Positions 26,080-35,059 of a DNA stretch of 55,755 nt are shown piece after piece (positions within the stretch are counted from its first letter, which is position 1; each line of letters begins with the position of its first letter). Under the pieces are notes generated by a model, which was not told the origin of the DNA, did not search any database, and saw only the letters and a list, made by a program, of their open reading frames with translations. The DNA is taken from the NCBI GenBank assembly GCA_015520565.1, contig WAPW01000006.1:1-55755 (forward strand). The letters are read 5' to 3'. The stretch is from Candidatus Aciduliprofundum sp. (GTDB lineage Archaea > Thermoplasmatota > Thermoplasmata > Thermoplasmatales > Aciduliprofundaceae). The position numbers were made by a program, and so were the translations under genes.

Positions 26080-26877
26080 TTAGGAAGATAAAAATCCTCC
26101 GTCCACAGCCACCATTGCACCAGTCATATATGATGAGATATCGGAAGCTAAAACCAACGCAATTCTAGCCACTTCATCGGGCTCTCCAAATCTTCCCAAA
26201 GGCAATCTGTTCTTGAAATTTATCGCCGTTTTTATCATATTAATTCTTAGCTTTACTGCTGCTTCTTTCTTTAGCTTTTTAACTCCCTTAGTTTCAATAC
26301 CTCCCGGAATTAGGGCATTTACCCTAAATCCTATTTTTCCATACTCTCTAGCCAATGCGCGGGTAAGTGCAATAACGCCCATCTTGCTAATATCATAATG
26401 TATCAAGCCAGTTGCAAAAGGTAAAATGGCCTCAATGGATGCAACATTTATTATAACCCCACCCTCTTTTTCCCTTCTCCTTATCATCTCTTGACACATC
26501 CAGAACACGGATTTCAGATTAACTTCTAAAATTTTATCTAAGAATTGTTCATCAACTTCAAGAAAATCCTTAAAAATGTATATACCTGCATTATTAACCA
26601 AGATATCCGGGGCCCTAGGAAGATTTTTCCACAAACTTATCACTTCATCTCTCTTTGATAAATCAACCCTATGCAAATTAACTTTTACTTTGTATTTCTC
26701 AAGCTCTTTCTTCTGCAGTTTAAGGCCCTCCATATCTATATCCACAAGTTCCAAATCTGCCCCCGCTTCTGCAAACCTGTGAGCTATAGCGGCACCAATT
26801 CCCGCAGCAGCGCCTGTTATAAGGGCACTCTTTCCCTTTAAGGATATTAGTTCATCTATTGTCTTAAATTCTTCCAT
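26080..26877 (-). CDS. Short-chain dehydrogenase/reductase
   Basis: 265 residues, a full-length classical SDR: cofactor loop TGAAAGIG (about 20-27), VDID after beta-2 (an acidic residue that favours NAD), NNAG, catalytic Ser in NVASIEA and HYDISK (Tyr-x3-Lys). The C-terminal AMVAVDGGFLSS is intact. A GGTGAT ribosome site precedes the ATG. It may oxidise a polyol, sugar or 3-oxoacyl substrate. It ends 16 bases before the start of the Nudix gene, so the two are probably one transcript. Confidence 0.87.
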   Translation of the reverse strand: MEEFKTIDELISLKGKSALITGAAAGIGAAIAHRFAEAGADLELVDIDMEGLKLQKKELEKYKVKVNLHRVDLSKRDEVISLWKNLPRAPDILVNNAGIYIFKDFLEVDEQFLDKILEVNLKSVFWMCQEMIRRREKEGGVIINVASIEAILPFATGLIHYDISKMGVIALTRALAREYGKIGFRVNALIPGGIETKGVKKLKKEAAVKLRINMIKTAINFKNRLPLGRFGEPDEVARIALVLASDISSYMTGAMVAVDGGFLSS

Positions 26878-26934
26878 TTTATCACCAAAATATTTATCTA
26901 GAGATAATACTTAAACATTTTGAAAATAGCAAAA

Positions 26935-26943
26935 TTTATATTA
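26935..26943 (+). promoter_or_regulatory. TATA box of the ftsZ-secE-spt5 operon
   Basis: TTTATATTA lies about 47 bases before the ftsZ ATG. With a start site about 25 bases on, this leaves a leader of about 20 bases that contains the AAGGTGG ribosome site. Based on spacing only. Confidence 0.45.
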
Positions 26944-26985
26944 ACCCTTGCTTTAATCCTCACAAAGATTTAAAAAGGTGGTTTT

Positions 26986-28080
26986 ATGAAGTCGCTGGTT
27001 AAGGAAGTGCTATCCAAGGCTGATGAAAGAGTTGGTGTTAAGCAAGAGCCAGCCATAACTAGTCCAGATGATGAAGAACTCATGTCCCTTTTACAAAAAT
27101 TAAAAACAAACATAAAAGTTGTGGGTTGTGGAGGAGCTGGAAGCAACACAATTAATCGTACTATGGAAGAGGGCATAGTTGATGTAGAGTTAATAGCTGC
27201 CAATACTGATGCTCAGCATTTACTAATTACGAAGGCAAATCGTAAAATTTTGCTTGGAAAGAGGATAACAAGGGGCCTAGGTGCAGGAGCATTACCCCAA
27301 GTGGGAGAAGAGGCAGCAAGAGAGGTTGAAGATAAAATTAGGGAAGTTCTTCAAGGTGCAGATATAGTTTTCATAACCTGCGGCTTGGGAGGAGGCACAG
27401 GCACTGGTAGCGCACCTGTGGTGGCTCAAATTGCAAAAGAATTGGGAGCTCTCACAATTGCAATATGCACATTGCCATTCACAGCAGAGGGAAGAATGAG
27501 ATTTGAAAACGCTATGTGGGGCTTGGAAAAATTAAAGCAATATGTAGATACAGTTATTACCATTCCAAATGATAAGCTATTAGACCTTGTTCCAAGATTG
27601 CCCTTGAACTTAGCATTTAAAGTTGCAGATGAAATTTTGATGCGCTCAATTAAGGGTCTTGCAGAGATGATTACCAAGCCGGGATTGGTGAATTTAGATT
27701 TCAATGATCTCAAAACCATAATGAAGGGTGGCGGAGTAGCCATGATTGGCCTCGGAGAGAGCGACTCGGAGAATAGAGCTGAGGAGGCGATAAAAGAGGC
27801 GTTGAATTCTCCATTGATAGAGGCAGATATAAGCGAGGCAAATGGGGCATTAATCAATGTGGTGGGCGGTGAGAATATGACGGTGAAGGAAGCAGAGAGC
27901 GTGGCAGAGTATGTGCAATCACAGATAAGCAAGGGAGCAAGGATGATTTGGGGCGCTTCTATAGACCCTTCATTGGGTAATACATTGAGGGTAATGGTGG
28001 TTCTCACAGGAGTAAAATCCCCATACATCCAAGGTCTTGAGGCCTTAGAAAAAACTAAGGAAGTTGATCTTATAAGGTGA
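26986..28080 (+). CDS. ftsZ: Cell-division GTPase FtsZ
   Basis: 364 residues. The GTP-binding parts are VGCGGAGSNT (near 45), the tubulin signature GGGTGTGSAP (near 132), FTAEGRMRFENA and the synergy region NLDFNDLKTIM. It polymerises into the Z ring at mid-cell. The N-terminus is about 40 residues of acidic linker before the Rossmann core. The sequence is true FtsZ rather than CetZ. The AAGGTGG ribosome site sits before the ATG and the operon continues into secE. Confidence 0.96.
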   Translation: MKSLVKEVLSKADERVGVKQEPAITSPDDEELMSLLQKLKTNIKVVGCGGAGSNTINRTMEEGIVDVELIAANTDAQHLLITKANRKILLGKRITRGLGAGALPQVGEEAAREVEDKIREVLQGADIVFITCGLGGGTGTGSAPVVAQIAKELGALTIAICTLPFTAEGRMRFENAMWGLEKLKQYVDTVITIPNDKLLDLVPRLPLNLAFKVADEILMRSIKGLAEMITKPGLVNLDFNDLKTIMKGGGVAMIGLGESDSENRAEEAIKEALNSPLIEADISEANGALINVVGGENMTVKEAESVAEYVQSQISKGARMIWGASIDPSLGNTLRVMVVLTGVKSPYIQGLEALEKTKEVDLIR

Positions 28081-28085
28081 AGAAT

Positions 28086-28307
28086 ATGGGCATAATTGAA
28101 AAAAGTGAAGAGGTTCAGAAAAGCTTAGAAAATTGGAGCGCAGGGTTTGGTAGAGGCAAGTATTCAAGGATACTAAAGATGGCAAGAAAGCCCACTAGAG
28201 AAGAGTACAGCAAAGTTCTCACCATAACTGGCCTAGGCATACTATTTATTGGAGGTGTTGGGTTTACCCTCTACTTCATATTTCAAGTTTGGCTTCAAAT
28301 ACCTTGA
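28086..28307 (+). CDS. secE: Preprotein translocase subunit SecE (Sec61 gamma)
   Basis: 73 residues from the ATG at 28086, chosen because AGGTGA stands 5 bases before it. The alternative GTG at 28077 overlaps the ftsZ stop. A basic, amphipathic N-terminal helix with RKPTREEYSKV leads to a single membrane helix (TGLGILFIGGVGFTLYFIF), the archaeal SecE plan. It clamps the SecY channel in the membrane. The stop is 3 bases before spt5. Confidence 0.93.
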   Translation: MGIIEKSEEVQKSLENWSAGFGRGKYSRILKMARKPTREEYSKVLTITGLGILFIGGVGFTLYFIFQVWLQIP

Positions 28308-28310
28308 GGG

Positions 28311-29150
28311 ATGAAAATGATTGATGTTAGTTTAAATTCTGAGCTTTTTAGAATTCCAGCTGGTAGGGTAGCTGAGATTGTTATCGTTGTATCAAATAAA
28401 GGTGATAAAAAGGAGAAGATTACATTTAAGATTGCATCAGAATTGCATATGAAGCAGCCAGATTTAGAATGGAGCTTTCATATAATTGGAGCAGAAAAAG
28501 AAGATGTGCATCTCCTAGTAACCACGGAAGAAAATAAAGAGCTTGAGTACGAGCTTCAAGTGCAGCCGCACAAGAGGAAGGAAATTTATGTGAATATAAC
28601 CGCCCCAAGAGCCGCCGAAATTGGAGATTACGGAATATTCAAATTTGAAGTTATTCATTCTGAGGGTTTATGGAGCAAGGATGTAAGGATAAACATAGAA
28701 GCTGCCATTGTAGCTGTTAAAACCACAATAGGACAAGAGGTAAAAGTGGCAAGAGAAATAGGCATGAAGGCAAAAATTCATGAATGGAAGGAAATATTTT
28801 CCGTTCTTGCCCCCTATGATTTAAAGGGCTATGTATTTGTTGAAACTTCTAGACCTGACAAGGTTCTATCGCTCATAAGAGGAATAAAAGATGCAAAAGG
28901 AGTAGTTAAAGGAGAAATGCACATTGAGGAGATAAAGCATTATCTTACTCCAACTCCAAAGATACATCGCATCTCCGTAGGAGATATCGTAGAGCTTGTT
29001 GAAGGACCATTCAAAGGAGAGCATGCTAAAGTGATGCAAATTGACGAGGCAAAAAATGAAATAACGGTTGAGCTTTTTGAGGCAATGGTGCCTATACCAA
29101 TAACCGTTAAAGCAGAAGCTGTTAGGCTATTAGAAAAGGAAGGTGAGTAA
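28311..29150 (+). CDS. spt5: Transcription elongation factor Spt5 with an extra N-terminal beta-sandwich-like domain
   Basis: 279 residues, almost twice the usual 145-155 of archaeal Spt5. Residues about 133-215 are the NGN domain ([28 protein letters not shown]), which binds Spt4 and the RNA polymerase clamp. About 220-275 is the KOW domain ([19 protein letters not shown]). Residues 1-130 are additional and read as beta strands ([21 protein letters not shown]) like an Ig/CARDB-type fold. A second ATG at 28317 has better spacing to GAGG and would trim two residues. It is followed by the ribosomal protein genes. Confidence 0.9.
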   Translation: MKMIDVSLNSELFRIPAGRVAEIVIVVSNKGDKKEKITFKIASELHMKQPDLEWSFHIIGAEKEDVHLLVTTEENKELEYELQVQPHKRKEIYVNITAPRAAEIGDYGIFKFEVIHSEGLWSKDVRINIEAAIVAVKTTIGQEVKVAREIGMKAKIHEWKEIFSVLAPYDLKGYVFVETSRPDKVLSLIRGIKDAKGVVKGEMHIEEIKHYLTPTPKIHRISVGDIVELVEGPFKGEHAKVMQIDEAKNEITVELFEAMVPIPITVKAEAVRLLEKEGE

Positions 29151-29151
29151 T

Positions 29152-29628
29152 ATGGGACAAGTAATAGAAGTGTTAGTTGAAGGCGGAAAAGCCACTCCGG
29201 GACCTCCCTTGGGTCCAGCTCTTGGTCCTATGGGAGTTAATGTTGCGCAAGTAGTTAAGGCTATAAATGAAAAAACGAAGGATTACGCTGGAATGCAAGT
29301 ACCTGTAAAGATTGACATAGACCCAAAAACAAAGGAATATACCATAACTGTGGGAACTCCACCCACGAGCGCACTCATAAAGAAGGAGCTAGGTATAGAG
29401 AAGGGCTCCGGAAATGCAAGAACAGACAAAGTTGGAGATTTGAGCTTAGAGCAGGTAGTTAAGATTGCAAAGATGAAGAAGGATAATTCCCTATCTTACG
29501 ATATTAAAGGTGTAGTTCTAGAAGTTTTGGGGACATGCGTCTCTATGGGAGTAACTGTGGAAGGCAAAGACCCTAGAGAGGTGCAAAAGCTTATAAAGAA
29601 TAACGAAATCACCCTACCTAACTTGTAG
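29152..29628 (+). CDS. rpl11: Ribosomal protein L11
   Basis: 158 residues from the ATG at 29152, preceded by GGTGAG; the track start at 29143 is a GTG within spt5. The opening [23 protein letters not shown] is the universal L11 N-terminus, and the C-terminal domain ([17 protein letters not shown]) binds the GTPase-centre RNA. It sits in the large subunit stalk base. Confidence 0.97.
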   Translation: MGQVIEVLVEGGKATPGPPLGPALGPMGVNVAQVVKAINEKTKDYAGMQVPVKIDIDPKTKEYTITVGTPPTSALIKKELGIEKGSGNARTDKVGDLSLEQVVKIAKMKKDNSLSYDIKGVVLEVLGTCVSMGVTVEGKDPREVQKLIKNNEITLPNL

Positions 29629-29660
29629 GAGAGCCGAGGGCTCGCTTACTACAAGGAGGT
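29622..29660 (+). promoter_or_regulatory. RNA hairpin before L1, candidate L1 autoregulatory site
   Basis: CTTGTAG (29622-29628) pairs perfectly with CTACAAG (29049+600: 29649-29655), and GAGCC (29631-29635) with GGCTC (29639-29643). The two helices are separated by an asymmetric internal loop, GA on the 5' side and GCTTA on the 3' side. The outer stem runs into the AAGGAGGT ribosome site of L1. Methanococcal L1 mRNAs use a two-helix, asymmetric-loop structure that mimics the 23S rRNA site for feedback control. Confidence 0.6.
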
Positions 29661-29666
29661 GTTCAA

Positions 29667-30308
29667 TTGCAAGATAATATCGTAGCTGCCGTGAAGGAGG
29701 CAATAGAAAAGTCGAAAGAGAGAAAGTTTTTAGAGAGTGTAGATTTGGCCATAAATTTAAAGGATGTTGATTTGAGCATTCCTAAGAATAGGATAAATGA
29801 GGAGGTTCTCTTACCATATGGCAGGGGCAAGAAGATAAAAATAGGGGTATTTGCTTCGGGAGAAACTGCATTAAAAGCAAAGAATTGTGCCGATTTGGTA
29901 ATTGCTCCTGAAGAGATTGATAAACTTGCGGAAGATAAGAGAAAAGCAAGGAAAATAGCAAATCAATACGATTTCTTCCTTGCAGAAGCCCCTCTCATGG
30001 GGAAGATAGGTAAGAGCTTGGGTATAATCTTGGGTCCTCGTGGAAAGATGCCAAAACCTTTGCCTCCTGGTGCGGATCCATGCCCATTGGTAGAGAGATT
30101 AAAGAAAACTGTGAGAATGCGCTCAAGAGATAAGAGGACTTTCCATGTGGCTGTGGGCACAAAGGATATGGAGCCAGAAAAAATTGCAGAGAACATAGAG
30201 GAAGTAATAAAGAGATTGGAAACAAAGCTTGAAAGAGGACTGCAGAACATAGATAGTGTGTATGTGAAAACAACTATGGGCCCTGCAGTAAAGATAAAAT
30301 TGAGGTGA
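29667..30308 (+). CDS. rpl1: Ribosomal protein L1
   Basis: 213 residues, starting at a TTG codon (29667) seven bases after a strong AAGGAGGT site. The L1 signature is seen in LGPRGKMPKPLPPGADP and the tail SVYVKTTMGPAVKIKLR is typical. It binds 23S rRNA at the exit-site stalk and, in many archaea, its own mRNA. The TTG start may keep synthesis low relative to L10 and L12. Confidence 0.96.
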   Translation: MQDNIVAAVKEAIEKSKERKFLESVDLAINLKDVDLSIPKNRINEEVLLPYGRGKKIKIGVFASGETALKAKNCADLVIAPEEIDKLAEDKRKARKIANQYDFFLAEAPLMGKIGKSLGIILGPRGKMPKPLPPGADPCPLVERLKKTVRMRSRDKRTFHVAVGTKDMEPEKIAENIEEVIKRLETKLERGLQNIDSVYVKTTMGPAVKIKLR

Positions 30309-30313
30309 GTTAG

Positions 30314-31315
30314 ATGTCTCATGTTGCACCTTGGAAATATAAATTCGTGGACAAGCTTGCTAAGCTCGCAGAGGAATATCCAGTGGTGGGTATAGTTAAT
30401 ATAAACAACATTCCCGCGGCTCAAATGCAAAAGATGAGAAGAAATCTAAAAGATAAAGCCGTGTTTATTGTAGGCAAGAATAGATTGATTAAATTAGCCC
30501 TTGAAAAAGCAAATAAAAAGAATATAAAGGACCTTGCAAATTACATTGAGGGACAAACAGGTATAATTTTCACAAATATAAATGCATTTAAGCTTGAAAA
30601 ATTGATGGAAGAAACCCAGACAAAAGCCCCGGCAAAGGGTGGCGAAATTGCTCCTGAGGATATAATTGTGCATGCTGGAGAAACACCCTTCAAGCCAGGC
30701 CCTATGATTAGCGAGTTCCAAAAGGTTGGATTACCAGCTGCTGTACAAAAGGGAAAGATTGTGATAAGGAAGGATACCGTGCTAGTTAAGAAGGGAGAGG
30801 TAATAAGCAAAGATGTAGCTCAAGTTCTCACTAAGCTTGAAATTTATCCCATGACAGTTGGCTTGGATTTGAGAGCTGCCTATGAGGATGAAATGGTATT
30901 TCCCAAGGATGTTCTCCATGTGGATACAGAGAAGGTCTATGGAGATGTGCTAAATGCAATACAGTATGCTATGAATCTTAGCGTAAATGCGGCATATCCA
31001 ACCAAGCTAACGATGCCTATGCTCATAGGCAAAGCCGCAAGAGATGCAATGAATCTCGCAATAAACGGAGGCATAGTGAACAAATTCACATCAGAGCATA
31101 TACTTAGGAAGGCGTATATGGAGATGCTCTCCCTTGCCTCTGCGCTTAGCGATGGTTTAGATGATGAGTTGAAAAATTTAATATCCAATAGGCAAATCCC
31201 GCCTTCAAATGAAGAAGGCAAGAAAGAAGAAAAAGTAGAGGAAAAGAAAGAAGAGGAGGAAGAAGAAAATAAGGAAGAAGAGGCCATTTCAGGCCTTGGA
31301 GCCCTATTTGGATAA
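30314..31315 (+). CDS. rpl10: Ribosomal protein L10 (acidic P0)
   Basis: 333 residues, the archaeal P0-type length. The N-terminal rRNA-binding part ([24 protein letters not shown]) is followed by the insertion domain and helical spine that anchors L12 dimers. An acidic tail ends [13 protein letters not shown], the same factor-binding end as L12. The gap to L1 is 5 bases. Confidence 0.96.
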   Translation: MSHVAPWKYKFVDKLAKLAEEYPVVGIVNINNIPAAQMQKMRRNLKDKAVFIVGKNRLIKLALEKANKKNIKDLANYIEGQTGIIFTNINAFKLEKLMEETQTKAPAKGGEIAPEDIIVHAGETPFKPGPMISEFQKVGLPAAVQKGKIVIRKDTVLVKKGEVISKDVAQVLTKLEIYPMTVGLDLRAAYEDEMVFPKDVLHVDTEKVYGDVLNAIQYAMNLSVNAAYPTKLTMPMLIGKAARDAMNLAINGGIVNKFTSEHILRKAYMEMLSLASALSDGLDDELKNLISNRQIPPSNEEGKKEEKVEEKKEEEEEENKEEEAISGLGALFG

Positions 31316-31335
31316 AAGAAAAAGGAGGTATGAAA

Positions 31336-31653
31336 ATGGAATATGTGTATAGTGCCCTGATCCTGCATTCGCTGGGAAAGGAAATAAATGAGGATGCAAT
31401 AGCAAACATAATAAAAGCTGCTGGAGCAGAGCCAGATATGGCTAGGATAAAGGCATTGGTATCTGCACTAAGCGAGATAGACATTGATGAGGCAATAAAG
31501 AACGCAGCATTTGCACCAGTAGCAGCAGCGCCTGCAGCCGCAGCACCTAGCGGAGAGAAGGAAGAAAAGAAAGAGGAAGAGAAAAAGGAAGAGGAAGAAG
31601 AGGAAAAGAAAGAAGAGGAAGCTATAGCAGGTCTCGGAGCACTCTTCGGATAA
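31336..31653 (+). CDS. rpl12: Ribosomal protein L12 (P1)
   Basis: 105 residues from the ATG at 31336. The ATG at 31330 lies too near GGAGG, while 31336 gives 7-base spacing and the family opening [13 protein letters not shown]-terminal dimerisation domain, Ala/Pro hinge ([12 protein letters not shown]), an acidic linker and the tail [10 protein letters not shown] that recruits elongation factors. Confidence 0.96.
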   Translation: MEYVYSALILHSLGKEINEDAIANIIKAAGAEPDMARIKALVSALSEIDIDEAIKNAAFAPVAAAPAAAAPSGEKEEKKEEEKKEEEEEEKKEEEAIAGLGALFG

Positions 31654-31664
31654 ACGGTGAGTAA

Positions 31665-31817
31665 ATGCATAAGATTCTCACCTATACCCTTCTTTACTTT
31701 ATACCCATAGTGCTTATAGGGTATGGGATTTGGCAGAATATACTCGCATTAATTGTAGGTATATCTTGGATGGCATCATCATTCTTGCTATTTGAAATAC
31801 CAAAACATACTGATTAA
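31665..31817 (+). CDS. Small two-helix membrane protein after L12
   Basis: 50 residues, below the track limit. GGTGAG lies 4-5 bases before the ATG, 12 bases after the L12 stop, so it could be cotranslated from the ribosomal operon. Two hydrophobic segments (LLYFIPIVLIGYGIW and ILALIVGISWMASSFLLF) form a helical hairpin. No family recognised. Its stop overlaps the convergent PUA gene. Confidence 0.6.
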   Translation: MHKILTYTLLYFIPIVLIGYGIWQNILALIVGISWMASSFLLFEIPKHTD

Positions 31818-32269
31818 TCCAATATTTTTGAAATTTTATCTCCATAATAATGCAGATTTTTTACAGCCATACCGCTTTTTTTAGATACCATATCATTTGC
31901 ATCCATCAAGGCAATTCCCACAGCAAGAGCTTTTTTATACTTCTCATCTCTAACATAAACGGCATCTCCCTCTCTCACATTAGGGTCTGCATCCACTATA
32001 CCTGCTGCAAAAATATTGGCTCCGTTTAAAACATGCTTAACGGCACCCATATCCACGGTAACATAACTATGCTCAATGGGATGCTGGAGAAGGAGAAGCA
32101 CCGTTGGATAGCACTTTCCTTCGTAAAAGAAATAGGAAGGTAAGCCATCCACAAGAATTACATTCTGCTCATTTTCCACAATTTCGTATGTCCCTTCAAC
32201 CCATATATCCATGGCAAGATATTTTTTTATCTCTTTAATCTTCTTCTTTTTAAGATGGTACCTTTTCAC
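31814..32269 (-). CDS. PUA-domain RNA-binding protein (MCT-1/DUF1947-like)
   Basis: 151 residues. The N-terminal part (about 1-68, KRYHLKKKKIKEI..IVENEQNVILVDGLPSYF) is the DUF1947/pre-PUA domain. The PUA domain follows (about 69-145: YVTVDMGAVKHVLNGANIFAAGIVDAD). Domain order matches archaeal homologues of MCT-1/Tma20, factors that act at the ribosome in translation reinitiation and recycling. It overlaps the TPR gene by 20 bases. Confidence 0.85.
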   Translation of the reverse strand: MKRYHLKKKKIKEIKKYLAMDIWVEGTYEIVENEQNVILVDGLPSYFFYEGKCYPTVLLLLQHPIEHSYVTVDMGAVKHVLNGANIFAAGIVDADPNVREGDAVYVRDEKYKKALAVGIALMDANDMVSKKSGMAVKNLHYYGDKISKILD

Positions 32270-34019
32270 TCATTTTCACCTCTTCCAATCTTTCTAAAGC
32301 CAATTCTGAACCCATACCCGCTGCAATTTCCAAATATTTAATTCCTTTTTTAATTTTTCCCAATGCAATATAGGATTCTCCAAGAAAGTAGTAGCTTTCC
32401 TTTGTCTTTATATCCATAAATATCTCAATAGCTTTCTCATATTTCCCATTATTCAATAGCGTTGCCCCTATGCGCATAATATATTCCCTATCATTCAAAT
32501 CAAGTGAAAATTTGGAGTTATTAATTAAGAATTCTACAAATTTTTTCTCCCTTTTAAATTTCTCTGTGTTGTATTTATTTGCAATTTTCAATGCCTCTTC
32601 ATATCTTCCAAGGGCCTCAAGTGCCAAACATTTCATATAATCTATATCCTCCGAGCTTTCTTCAATTTTCAAAATTTCTTCATATTTCCCAAGTTTGTAG
32701 AGAATATTTGCCCTTGTTAGATTATCAACGATTTCCAAAGTTTCCTTGTATTTTCCCATCTTTATGTATATCCTTGCTTTCTCCTCAGAATTCCCATATT
32801 TTAGAGCTTCTTCATAATATTTTAAGGATTCTGCATTATAGCCAAGGTATGAGTATATATCACCCAGCAATTCAAATGCTTTTATATGATTCTCAATTTT
32901 AACGGCCATCTTGAGAGACTCTATTGCCTCCTCATACCTTTCAAGCTTATAGAGCGTGTAGCCACGCCAGTACCAAGTATCTGCATACTCAGAATTCAAC
33001 TCTATTGCTCTCTCTAAAGAATCAAGAGCTTCTTCGTAATGGCCCAAAGAGGATAGGGCATGGCCCTTGGCATGCCAAGCATAATCAAATTTTGGATTGA
33101 TTTTTAAAGCTCTTTCGTGGAAGGGTATGGATTGCCTGTGCATGCCCATTTTATCCAAGGCATTACCTATGTTGTTCCATCCAATCTCATATTCTGAATT
33201 TATGCTCACCGATTTCATAAAATATGGAATAGATTCCATATATTTTCCCAGATTGTAAAGGGCATTTCCAAGATTGTTCCAAGTAACTTCGTCCCTAGCA
33301 TCAATTTGCAAGGCCTTCCAGTAATAAAAAACTGCATTGCTTAGATTTCCCAATGTGTGCTCCAAATATCCTAAATTGTACCAAGCTTCCCTATAACCCT
33401 GATTTATACTTGTTGCTCTTTCATAGCATTCCCTCGCCTTCACATAGTTTCCTAAAGAGAAATAAAGAAAACCCAAATTGTTCCAAGCTTCCTCATTTTT
33501 CTCATTTATTTCTATGGCTTCTTGATATGCTTTCAATGCCTCTTCATATTTCTCCATACCAAGATATATGTTGCCAAGAACAACCAAATATGCATCGTCC
33601 CGGTTTTTCCCTATTAGCCCCTTTATTATTTTCTCCGCATCCTTAAAATATCCACATTCTGCAAGAACTATTGAAGATAGGTACAAAAATTCATCATTAT
33701 CAAATTTTTTTAATCCTTCAAAAATTATCCTTTTCGCCTTCCTTTTCTTTCCAATCCTTGCATAGGTGCTAGCAAGGGATATATAGGCACTTTGAAATGC
33801 AGGATTCAAGGACAAAACTCTCTCGTATGCATTTATCGCCTCGCTATAATTTCTATTTTCAAAATAAGCATTTCCAAGATAGAACCAGAGCTCGTAATTC
33901 TCTGGCTCATCCTTCACTTTATTTTTAAAATAAGCGATGGCTTCATCGTAATAACCCTCAGAGATTAATTCTAAACCTCGCAGATGATTCTCAGGCACAA
34001 TACAATTAATGCTTTTCAT
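32250..34019 (-). CDS. Tetratricopeptide repeat protein
   Basis: 589 residues made almost wholly of 34-residue TPR units; roughly 14-15 can be counted (AWNNLGFLYFSLGNYVKARECYERA and WYWRGYTLYKLERYEEAIESL are clear). Near 400-560 the repeats become irregular and shorter. No signal peptide or membrane segment, so it is cytoplasmic. It should act as a protein-binding scaffold. The 20-base overlap with the PUA gene hints at shared function, and its own start overlaps the VanZ gene by 14 bases. Confidence 0.85.
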   Translation of the reverse strand: MKSINCIVPENHLRGLELISEGYYDEAIAYFKNKVKDEPENYELWFYLGNAYFENRNYSEAINAYERVLSLNPAFQSAYISLASTYARIGKKRKAKRIIFEGLKKFDNDEFLYLSSIVLAECGYFKDAEKIIKGLIGKNRDDAYLVVLGNIYLGMEKYEEALKAYQEAIEINEKNEEAWNNLGFLYFSLGNYVKARECYERATSINQGYREAWYNLGYLEHTLGNLSNAVFYYWKALQIDARDEVTWNNLGNALYNLGKYMESIPYFMKSVSINSEYEIGWNNIGNALDKMGMHRQSIPFHERALKINPKFDYAWHAKGHALSSLGHYEEALDSLERAIELNSEYADTWYWRGYTLYKLERYEEAIESLKMAVKIENHIKAFELLGDIYSYLGYNAESLKYYEEALKYGNSEEKARIYIKMGKYKETLEIVDNLTRANILYKLGKYEEILKIEESSEDIDYMKCLALEALGRYEEALKIANKYNTEKFKREKKFVEFLINNSKFSLDLNDREYIMRIGATLLNNGKYEKAIEIFMDIKTKESYYFLGESYIALGKIKKGIKYLEIAAGMGSELALERLEEVKMSEKVPS

Positions 34020-34353
34020 TTAATAATCTTTTCTTTACAATGAATATTATAGCTAATGCAGTCAATGTTGCAAGAAAATCAACAGTCCAATCCATTGGGT
34101 CACAGTGTCTTCCGGGCACAAAGTACTGGTGAAATTCATCAGTAGCAGCATATAGAGCAACAAAGATTAGGGTGTGATAATAATTCTTAAAGAAGAGATA
34201 GGCAGATATAGCATAGCCGAAATACAAAATAAAGTGAAATAAAGATGAATAAGGAGTTACCTGACTAGGAATATCCTTTCCCGGAGTGGCCGAGAGGGCA
34301 AAGATAAATAGAGAATAAAGAAATAGGATAATCAAATACTTACTTCTTCCCAT
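34006..34353 (-). CDS. VanZ-family membrane protein
   Basis: 115 residues with about four hydrophobic helices. The motif DEFHQYFVPGRHCDPMDWTVDFLAT is the conserved VanZ signature. In gram-positive bacteria VanZ-like proteins affect teicoplanin sensitivity, but in archaea the role is unknown. It overlaps both neighbours by 14 bases, so four genes from 35020 to 31814 are transcribed together. Confidence 0.82.
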   Translation of the reverse strand: MGRSKYLIILFLYSLFIFALSATPGKDIPSQVTPYSSLFHFILYFGYAISAYLFFKNYYHTLIFVALYAATDEFHQYFVPGRHCDPMDWTVDFLATLTALAIIFIVKKRLLNEKH

Positions 34354-35020
34354 ATTTTCTTAACCCCATCTTGTATGCCCTGCGAGTGATGTGAACTCCA
34401 ACTATGAGGAGTACATAGAGGGATACTAGAAGGAGAGAGAGCCATAAGCCCGGGCCTCTCACATATCTTCCAAAGAGAGCCGTAGGTGTATCTTTTACTG
34501 CTGAGATTAGTATTGTTTTATTACCAATGCTCAAATTTATAGTATAAATTCCTCTTGATAAATTCAATTGAATATAATAGAATGTTGCATTGTCCTTCAC
34601 TACTCCTGATACATTACCCCTCTCCACCACCCGATGCATAGTTTGGTCCATAACAGAGTAATTCAAAGATGAGTTCGTTGTTTCATTGTATCTAGTAGTT
34701 ATGTTGAACTGTGCATTCATATTTGTAGTTGAATATGGCTCTATGGTAACTTTAAAACCATCCTTTGCAAAAGTCCCTTGGGGCACATCACTAACATGAT
34801 AAGAAAATGCCAAGAAGAAGAGCATTACTCCAACAATTATTGCGATAGAACCGTATATACCTCTCTCTTTACTCTTCCAAACACCAAGGAATTTGAAAAT
34901 TAAAAATACAAATACGGGAGATATTATAGTTAAAATCCAAATATTCATTGAACCGAAAATTACAGCTACTGAGATTGCAAGCCCTATAAGGGGTTTCCCG
35001 TACTTCTTCCAATTATCCAT
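34340..35020 (-). CDS. Membrane protein with an extracytoplasmic beta domain, unknown
   Basis: 226 residues. Three hydrophobic segments lie at the N-terminus (about 10-75) and one near the C-terminus (LWLSLLLVSLYVLLIVGVHI) before a basic end. Between them are about 115 residues rich in beta-type sequence and N-x-S/T sequons (NETTNSSLNYS, NLSIGNKT), probably outside the cell and glycosylated. No catalytic motif. First gene of the membrane/TPR/PUA group. Confidence 0.6.
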   Translation of the reverse strand: MDNWKKYGKPLIGLAISVAVIFGSMNIWILTIISPVFVFLIFKFLGVWKSKERGIYGSIAIIVGVMLFFLAFSYHVSDVPQGTFAKDGFKVTIEPYSTTNMNAQFNITTRYNETTNSSLNYSVMDQTMHRVVERGNVSGVVKDNATFYYIQLNLSRGIYTINLSIGNKTILISAVKDTPTALFGRYVRGPGLWLSLLLVSLYVLLIVGVHITRRAYKMGLRKYGKK

Positions 35021-35059
35021 GGCCTTGATTAAGTATAAGTGGTATTTAAAATATCCTCT

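Noticed and set aside
31200-31310. Low-complexity GAA/GAG repeats at the ends of L10 and L12 as a tandem repeat element
   Set aside because: They encode the acidic stalk-protein tails, which are normal for these proteins.
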